Source of the DNA: Rs1 sp029027825
Lineage (GTDB): Bacteria; Pseudomonadota; Gammaproteobacteria; Pseudomonadales; Balneatricaceae
Length of the DNA stretch: 64,000 nucleotides
Assembly: GCA_029027825.1 (NCBI GenBank)
Contig: CP093399.1
Coordinates: forward strand, 248,001-312,000
Direction: 5' to 3'
The position numbers were made by a program, and so were the translations under genes. Under the pieces are notes generated by a model, which did no database searches, was not told the origin of the DNA, and saw only the letters and a program-made list of their open reading frames with translations. Positions 59,544-64,000 of this stretch are shown here, piece by piece. Positions within the stretch are counted from its first letter, which is position 1. Each line of letters opens with the position of its first letter.

Positions 59544-60428
59544 ATGCAAACTGAATATCAAGAGTACTACGTTCCCAAGCAAAGTTATTTTCCAATAGTA
59601 GGTTCAGTGGCGTTGTTTTGCTTGGCTTTTGGTTCCGGTTCTATTTTAACAGCAACTGGTGGCGGTGCTGATCTGGGGATGATGTTGTTGTTTGTAGGAG
59701 TCCTCTTACTGCTATTTATTATCATTAGTTGGTTTACCACAGTAGCAGCTGAAAGTCGGCAGGGACTGTATTCGCTACAAATGGACAGATCCTTTCGCTG
59801 GGGAATGGGTTGGTTTATCTCCTCAGAAGTGATGTTTTTTGCGGCGTTTTTTGGTGCCTTATTTTATATCCGGGTCCTTGCGGTACCTTGGTTGGCGGGT
59901 GAAGGTGATAAAGGCGTATCCCACATGTTGTGGGAGGGTTTTGTCAATCAATGGCCTCTAATGACCACCCCAGACCCGAGTTTGTTTAAAGGGCCAGAAA
60001 AAATAGTTGATCCATGGCACATACCTTTACTGAACACAATACTTCTGGTGACATCAAGTGTGACTCTCACATTAGCGCACAGAGCCCTAAAACTAAATCA
60101 TAGGCAGTGGGCTTCAATTTGGTTAGCACTAACAGTAGTGCTTGGTATAACCTTTCTATATTTCCAGGTCATTGAATATCATGAAGCTTACACCGAGCTA
60201 GGACTTACATTAGCCTCGGGTGTGTACGGCTCAACTTTCTTTATTTTAACCGGTTTTCACGGGCTGCATGTCACTATTGGTACGTTGATGTTGGTCTGTA
60301 TCTTAGTCCGAGTGTTAGAAGGTGAATTTAGCGCAGAGCAACATTTTGGATTTGAAGCGGTCGCTTGGTATTGGCATTTTGTAGATGTGGTTTGGGTAGG
60401 ACTGTTTATTTTTGTATATATTTTGTAG
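59544..60428 (+). CDS. coxC: Cytochrome c oxidase subunit III
   Basis: 294 residues with seven predicted helices. 'GMGWFISSEVMFFAAFFGALFYIR', 'EYHEAYTELGLTLASGVYGSTFFILTGFHGLHVTIGTLML' and 'AVAWYWHFVDVVWVGLFIFVYIL' are the subunit III signatures, including the conserved SE(V)MFF acidic residue. AAGGAG precedes the ATG. The stop precedes a convergent DUF2909 gene by 11 bases. Confidence 0.97.
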   Translation: MQTEYQEYYVPKQSYFPIVGSVALFCLAFGSGSILTATGGGADLGMMLLFVGVLLLLFIIISWFTTVAAESRQGLYSLQMDRSFRWGMGWFISSEVMFFAAFFGALFYIRVLAVPWLAGEGDKGVSHMLWEGFVNQWPLMTTPDPSLFKGPEKIVDPWHIPLLNTILLVTSSVTLTLAHRALKLNHRQWASIWLALTVVLGITFLYFQVIEYHEAYTELGLTLASGVYGSTFFILTGFHGLHVTIGTLMLVCILVRVLEGEFSAEQHFGFEAVAWYWHFVDVVWVGLFIFVYIL

Positions 60429-60439
60429 TGAGTGAGTAG

Positions 60440-60637
60440 TTACAAACCGTGGGGAGTTAGTTGACCAGAATAAAATCCATAAATCAGTACTAAGACCAAG
60501 ATCACAGTTAAAGCAATCCTTACCGACAGCATGTTAAGAGTTCTGGAGCTAGTGCTTTTATCTTTCATTAAAAAGAAGAAGCTATAGATTAATGAAAATA
60601 TGATGGCGAGGAACAAGGCCAGAATAATGATTTTCAT
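60440..60637 (-). CDS. DUF2909 twin-helix membrane protein
   Basis: 65 residues from the ATG at 60637: two membrane helices (about 2-19 and 40-58) separated by a polar 'MKDKSTSSRTLN' loop. This matches DUF2909, small twin-membrane proteins encoded inside cox clusters of Pseudomonas-like bacteria, opposite in strand to coxC as here. An upstream ATG (MVLF, 60649) is possible. A longer frame beginning at 60736 overlaps the surf1 gene and is unlikely. Function unknown. Confidence 0.75.
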   Translation of the reverse strand: MKIIILALFLAIIFSLIYSFFFLMKDKSTSSRTLNMLSVRIALTVILVLVLIYGFYSGQLTPHGL

Positions 60638-60663
60638 GAACAGTACCATGAGTGGGATTATCA

Positions 60664-61413
60664 ATGAGTAAAGCGGAAAAACTAGACTCCCGCAAGCTAA
60701 TTGTGTTGGTTCTAGTGCTCGGGTTAGTTTTTGCACTAGTGCACTTGGGTTTTTGGCAGCTGGATAGGGCGAAGCAAAAAGAGCTATTGATTAAGCAGTG
60801 GTCAGCACCAGCAATATCCACATCTTTTCGCTCACGAGGCGAAGCTCAAAATATCTATCAAAAAATTAAGCTGAAAGGTAGTTTCAACAAAGAGCACTAT
60901 TTTTGGTTAGATAATAAAATCCGGCATGGAAAAGTGGGTTATGAACTGGTGGTGCTTTTTGAATTGGCATCAGATTCGATGCTTGCGGTGAATTTAGGTT
61001 GGGTTAAAGGAGATATGGATAGATCGGTACTGCCGAGAGTGGATTTACCGACCGAGGAGATTCTGTTAATGGGTTGGCTAAAAAAAGTAGAGCCTGCATT
61101 CCAGTTAAAAGCTGATATCTGGGGGTTGGCATGGCCCAAGCGAATCCAACAAATTAATTTTTTAAAAATCACAGCAGCCATGCAGAGCACACAACTTACA
61201 CAACAAAAGCATCAGCTAATAGAGCCTTACATTTTGTTAGCCGAGAAACCAATATTATCCGAGTTAACAACACAGTGGAAGCCAGTGAATATGAGTGTTG
61301 AAAAACATTTAGGCTATGCAGTGCAATGGTTCTTAATGGCATTAGTGCTCTGTGGGATGCTGATCTGGTATTGGCGGATTAATGGTAGAGAAATAGGGAA
61401 GGATCCTTTATGA
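60664..61413 (+). CDS. SURF1-family cytochrome oxidase assembly protein
   Basis: 250 residues from the ATG at 60664 (GGGA six bases upstream). Two terminal membrane helices (about 14-32 and 218-238) enclose a periplasmic domain. 'FWQLDRAKQKELL', 'VGYELVVLFEL', 'VNLGWVKG' and the C-terminal 'HLGYAVQWFLMALVL' are SURF1 signatures. SURF1 aids heme a insertion into CoxA. The start lies only 26 bases from the divergent DUF2909 start, so their control regions overlap. It overlaps the next gene by four bases. Confidence 0.93.
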   Translation: MSKAEKLDSRKLIVLVLVLGLVFALVHLGFWQLDRAKQKELLIKQWSAPAISTSFRSRGEAQNIYQKIKLKGSFNKEHYFWLDNKIRHGKVGYELVVLFELASDSMLAVNLGWVKGDMDRSVLPRVDLPTEEILLMGWLKKVEPAFQLKADIWGLAWPKRIQQINFLKITAAMQSTQLTQQKHQLIEPYILLAEKPILSELTTQWKPVNMSVEKHLGYAVQWFLMALVLCGMLIWYWRINGREIGKDPL

Positions 61414-61904
61414 GCAATCGTGTAAATAGAGTGGCTTTTTGGTCGATATGGGGAATCGCTGTTCTGCCGATGCTGGCGGCAGCTTTTATGTACTATTCAG
61501 GCGCGTTAAACCCAGTGAACAAGGTAAATCAGGGAGAGTTGGTCGAAAATCAAACTCTTGGGCAATGGCAGCTAGAGTACAACAACCGCGCGTGGCGACC
61601 GACTAAACAATGGCAGATTCTTCATACTCAACCTAATCAATGTAATAGTGCTTACTGTCAAAACTGGAGCGATACACTGCCTAGTGTGATCAAATTGCTG
61701 GGAAAAGATAGCAGTAGGGTGGTTTTACATCAAGTTGGGTCCGTGCCAACCATGCTCAATAGTAGAAAAGTATCGCAATTAGGAGAGGCGGTATGGATTG
61801 TTGACCCGCTAGGGAATGTTGTCATGCGCTACGCGCCTAAATTAGCCCCAGAACAGCTGTTACAAGATTTAAAAAAATTATTGAAAATGTCGGGAATCGG
61901 CTAG
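61410..61904 (+). CDS. Conserved membrane-anchored protein of cox cluster
   Basis: 164 residues with an N-terminal membrane helix (about 9-29) and a periplasmic domain. The pattern 'WQILHTQPNQCNSAYCQNWSDTLPSVIKLLGKDSSRVVLHQV' and 'AVWIVDPLGNVVMRYAP' resembles a thioredoxin/SCO-like fold in which a redox pair is reduced to C-x4-C. Proteins of this kind are common between SURF1 and CtaA genes in Pseudomonas relatives; function unknown, maybe cox assembly. It overlaps surf1 (ATGA) and ctaA (TAGTG). Confidence 0.75.
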   Translation: MSNRVNRVAFWSIWGIAVLPMLAAAFMYYSGALNPVNKVNQGELVENQTLGQWQLEYNNRAWRPTKQWQILHTQPNQCNSAYCQNWSDTLPSVIKLLGKDSSRVVLHQVGSVPTMLNSRKVSQLGEAVWIVDPLGNVVMRYAPKLAPEQLLQDLKKLLKMSGIG

Positions 61905-62944
61905 TGGGACAGGTTAGCGCTCGTTATCTAGAGGCTAAGTATGCTGAGAAAATTAGCAATGCGGCGGTTTATTTGGTGAATAGCGCAATCATACTGGTAT
62001 TAATGGTTGTGCTAATGGGCGGCTGGACCAGAATAAACGATGCCGGTCTAAGTTGTCCTGATTGGCCCGGCTGTTTTGGTCAGCTAACAGTCCCTCAGTC
62101 GAATGCGCAGTTATTGTCAGCAGAAATCTTATACCCAAATATAGAGGTGCAACCAACAAAGAGTTGGCTGGAAATGATTCACCGTTATCTCGCCGCTACA
62201 TTAAGCATGCTAATTCTGGGGCTGACCTATATAGCAATATTAATGAGAAAAAATCCACATTATCCATGCCTGTTAAGTTATAGCTTAATTGTATTAGTTG
62301 GTCTGCAGGCAATGCTGGGAATGTGGACGGTGACCTTAAAGCTACTGCCGATTGTCGTGACTACGCATTTATTGGGAGGATTGTTAACCACCGTACTGCT
62401 GCTTATATTAAGACATAAAATTGTGACTGCTAACAGTCAGCCAATACAATTGCAGCGTGTGAATACTGCAGCATTGATTGGCTTGTTGATACTTTTTCTA
62501 CAAATGTTACTAGGGGGTTGGACCAGTAGTAACTATGCCGGCTGGGGGTGTAGTGATTGGCTTGGTTGTAATCCGAACCTAAATATCGAGTACAACTTTA
62601 GCCAGGCTTTTGCTGTATCGCTAGATGCCACTTATTCACACCAGGGGGGTAGGTTGCCTCTGTCTGCTAGAGGGGCAATTCAAATAAGTCACAGGATAGG
62701 GGCGTTAGTCGTATTGGCATATTTTGTAGGGCTGTATTGCTGGTTGCTTAAAACTCATCGTCAATGCAAATTAATCAGCAGTTTAGTCGGTTTAACCTTG
62801 CTCCAAATCGTGCTTGGTTTACTAAATATAGCCTTTGCTATTCCGACATTGCTGGCTATGGCACATCATTTTGTGGCTGTCGTTATGTTGATTGCAACCA
62901 CCAAATTGTGGCTGGCAAGATTTGATCCAAAAAAGAGCACATAG
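61904..62944 (+). CDS. ctaA: Heme A synthase CtaA (COX15)
   Basis: 346 residues, about eight membrane helices, with GTG start overlapping the previous stop. 'VLMGGWTRINDAGLSCPDWPGCFGQL', 'WLEMIHRYLAATLSML', 'MLGMWTVTLKLLPIVVTTHLLGG', 'ISHRIGALVVL' and 'LAMAHHFVAVVML' contain the four heme-ligand histidines expected of COX15. It oxidises heme O to heme A. Works with CyoE encoded just downstream to supply the oxidase. The extra loop (about 215-260) with two Cys in 'GWGCSDWLGCNPN' is typical of the class. Confidence 0.95.
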   Translation: MGQVSARYLEAKYAEKISNAAVYLVNSAIILVLMVVLMGGWTRINDAGLSCPDWPGCFGQLTVPQSNAQLLSAEILYPNIEVQPTKSWLEMIHRYLAATLSMLILGLTYIAILMRKNPHYPCLLSYSLIVLVGLQAMLGMWTVTLKLLPIVVTTHLLGGLLTTVLLLILRHKIVTANSQPIQLQRVNTAALIGLLILFLQMLLGGWTSSNYAGWGCSDWLGCNPNLNIEYNFSQAFAVSLDATYSHQGGRLPLSARGAIQISHRIGALVVLAYFVGLYCWLLKTHRQCKLISSLVGLTLLQIVLGLLNIAFAIPTLLAMAHHFVAVVMLIATTKLWLARFDPKKST

Positions 62945-63013
62945 CTAGGGGAGTCAATTGTTCGAGATGCTGGGTACTAAAAAGTGGATACACTCGAGAA
63001 AAAGGAGTCAAAA

Positions 63014-63925
63014 ATGCAAAAACAAAAACTACTTTCATTAGCCTCGTTTAATACTGGTGCCAAAATTGACGATTATTTGGCGCTGTGTAAGCTTAAAGTC
63101 GTCGTTGTCATGTTAATTACCGCAGTGGTAGGTATGTTGTTGGCAGCTGATGCAATCCCTGCATTAAGCACGATAACTATCGGCTTATTGGGGATTGGTT
63201 TAGTGACTAGTTCAGGTGCGGCTATTAATCATGTAATGGATAAAAAAATTGATGCCGCTATGTTGAGGACTAAGTGGCGGCCTATACCTCAGGGAAAAGT
63301 ATCCAGTCAGCAGGCGCTGTTGTTTGCGTTCATCATCGGTGCTGTAGGAATTTATTTACTGGCTGCATTCATCAATCCACTAACTGCTTGGTTGACGCTG
63401 TTGTCTCTCGTCGGATATGCGATTATTTATACAGTGTGGTTAAAGCGGGCGACACCACAGAATATAGTCGTAGGAGGGTTGGCAGGTGCGGCGCCGCCAC
63501 TATTAGGTTGGACGGCGGTCAGCGGTGAAATAACCTCTGATAGCCTATTGTTGGTGCTGATAATATTTGCTTGGACACCACCCCATTTTTGGGCTTTATG
63601 TCTAGCCAGAACTAAGGACTATGCAAAGGCAGGTGTTCCTATGTTGCCTATCACTCACGGTGAGCGATATACAAAACTGCACATAATTCTGTATAGCATA
63701 CTGCTAGTCCTATCTACTACCTTACCTTTTTTAACCGCTATGTCGGGTGTCGTGTATCTGATATTAGTAACGATATTGAATATCAGGTTTATGCACTGGG
63801 CAATAAAAGTATTTAGAGGTGTGAAAAATAGCCAGATGGGCATGTTCAGATACAGCATTAGTTATTTAATGCTGCTGTTTGCAGCGCTGCTGGTGGATCA
63901 TTACGTCTATTTGCTGATCAAGTAA
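63014..63925 (+). CDS. cyoE: Protoheme IX farnesyltransferase (heme O synthase)
   Basis: 303 residues of the UbiA superfamily, about nine helices. The first aspartate motif is degenerate-normal 'NHVMDKKIDAAMLRTKWRPIPQG', and the second loop has 'ARTKDYAKAGVPMLPITHGE'. 'YTVWLKRATPQNIVVGGLAGAAPPLLGW' and 'WTPPHFWAL' are CyoE/CtaB signatures. It attaches farnesyl to heme B, giving heme O for CtaA. A longer frame starts at a GTG at 62984; AAGGAG seven bases before 63014 sets the chosen start. Confidence 0.96.
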   Translation: MQKQKLLSLASFNTGAKIDDYLALCKLKVVVVMLITAVVGMLLAADAIPALSTITIGLLGIGLVTSSGAAINHVMDKKIDAAMLRTKWRPIPQGKVSSQQALLFAFIIGAVGIYLLAAFINPLTAWLTLLSLVGYAIIYTVWLKRATPQNIVVGGLAGAAPPLLGWTAVSGEITSDSLLLVLIIFAWTPPHFWALCLARTKDYAKAGVPMLPITHGERYTKLHIILYSILLVLSTTLPFLTAMSGVVYLILVTILNIRFMHWAIKVFRGVKNSQMGMFRYSISYLMLLFAALLVDHYVYLLIK

Positions 63926-63943
63926 TTTAAAGGAGTGGAATAA

Positions 63944-64000
63944 CTGCTAGAAAAATCGATAAAACCGTTGGTCGAAGCACTATTTAAAACCTTAGGAGAA
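63944..64000 (+). CDS. Start of an unidentified ORF, cut by window edge
   Basis: An open frame follows AAAGGAG (63930-63935) and runs to the window end: LLEKSIKPLVEALFKTLGE, beginning at a CTG eight bases after the Shine-Dalgarno. In Pseudomonas a SCO1/SenC gene usually follows cyoE, but this sequence does not look like the start of a SCO protein. CTG initiation is uncommon; too little is visible to name it. Confidence 0.3.
   Translation, partial: MLEKSIKPLVEALFKTLGE

Noticed and set aside
60638..60736. 33-residue N-terminal extension of the DUF2909 frame
   Set aside because: It overlaps the surf1 coding start on the other strand, and family members begin at the first hydrophobic helix.
1..64000. 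tRNA, rRNA or CRISPR arrays
   Set aside because: I looked for tRNA-like TTCGANNC stems, rRNA blocks and regularly spaced repeats in the intergenic regions and saw none.

Overview
The window looks like chromosomal DNA of a free-living, aerobic gammaproteobacterium. Gene order repeatedly matches the Pseudomonas/Cellvibrionales lineage: metK-tkt-epd-pgk, ubiE-ubiJ beside DUF971-hslUV-SPOR-argS-priA-rpmE, fabA-fabB, rplU-rpmA-obgE-proB, murJ-ribF-ileS-lspA-fkpB followed by a type IV minor pilin operon, and a cox operon. Base composition is moderate to AT-rich, and no tRNA, rRNA, CRISPR array, prophage or complete insertion sequence was seen. The species cannot be named from the sequence.

Region 1-24.7 kb is core metabolism and maintenance: central carbon enzymes (transketolase, erythrose-4-phosphate dehydrogenase, phosphoglycerate kinase, malic enzyme), heme and ubiquinone synthesis, the HslUV protease, cell-division and tRNA-charging genes, PriA, unsaturated fatty acid synthesis, polyprenyl synthesis, ribosomal proteins L31/L21/L27 and the GTPase ObgE. 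obgE carries an in-frame UAA at codon 116, the most surprising coding anomaly here. Region 24.7-38.4 kb continues with rpsT, murJ, ribF, ileS, lspA, fkpB and the pilE-fimT-pilV-pilW-pilX-pilY1-pilY2-like operon.

From 38.4 to 56 kb the DNA is looser and more accessory: small DUF1127 and DUF1289 proteins, an Lrp regulator, an SPFH/NfeD pair, a peroxiredoxin-glutaredoxin fusion, a CHASE-GGDEF-EAL protein, a DEAD-box helicase, an NlpC/P60 lipoprotein and several long intergenic gaps with strong inverted repeats. Two observations stand out. A Fur-box promoter and an intrinsic terminator about 140 nt apart, with no convincing ORF between, look like an undescribed iron-responsive small RNA (48801-48973). 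Two 162-bp miniature inverted-repeat elements (50144-50305 and 53146-53307), each with its own perfect 5-bp target duplication, flank a 2OG-Fe(II) oxygenase and two LysR genes.

The last 8 kb encode terminal respiration: MsrPQ, a DUF2970 protein, an aa3-type cytochrome c oxidase (coxB-coxA-ctaG-coxC), then SURF1, a small membrane protein, CtaA and CtaB/CyoE for heme A supply. Several usual neighbours are absent where synteny predicts them (fba after pgk, ubiB after ubiJ, ispH after fkpB, ilvC beside ilvY), suggesting rearrangement relative to Pseudomonas. All gene names rest on reading the translations and on remembered family features; no database search was run.
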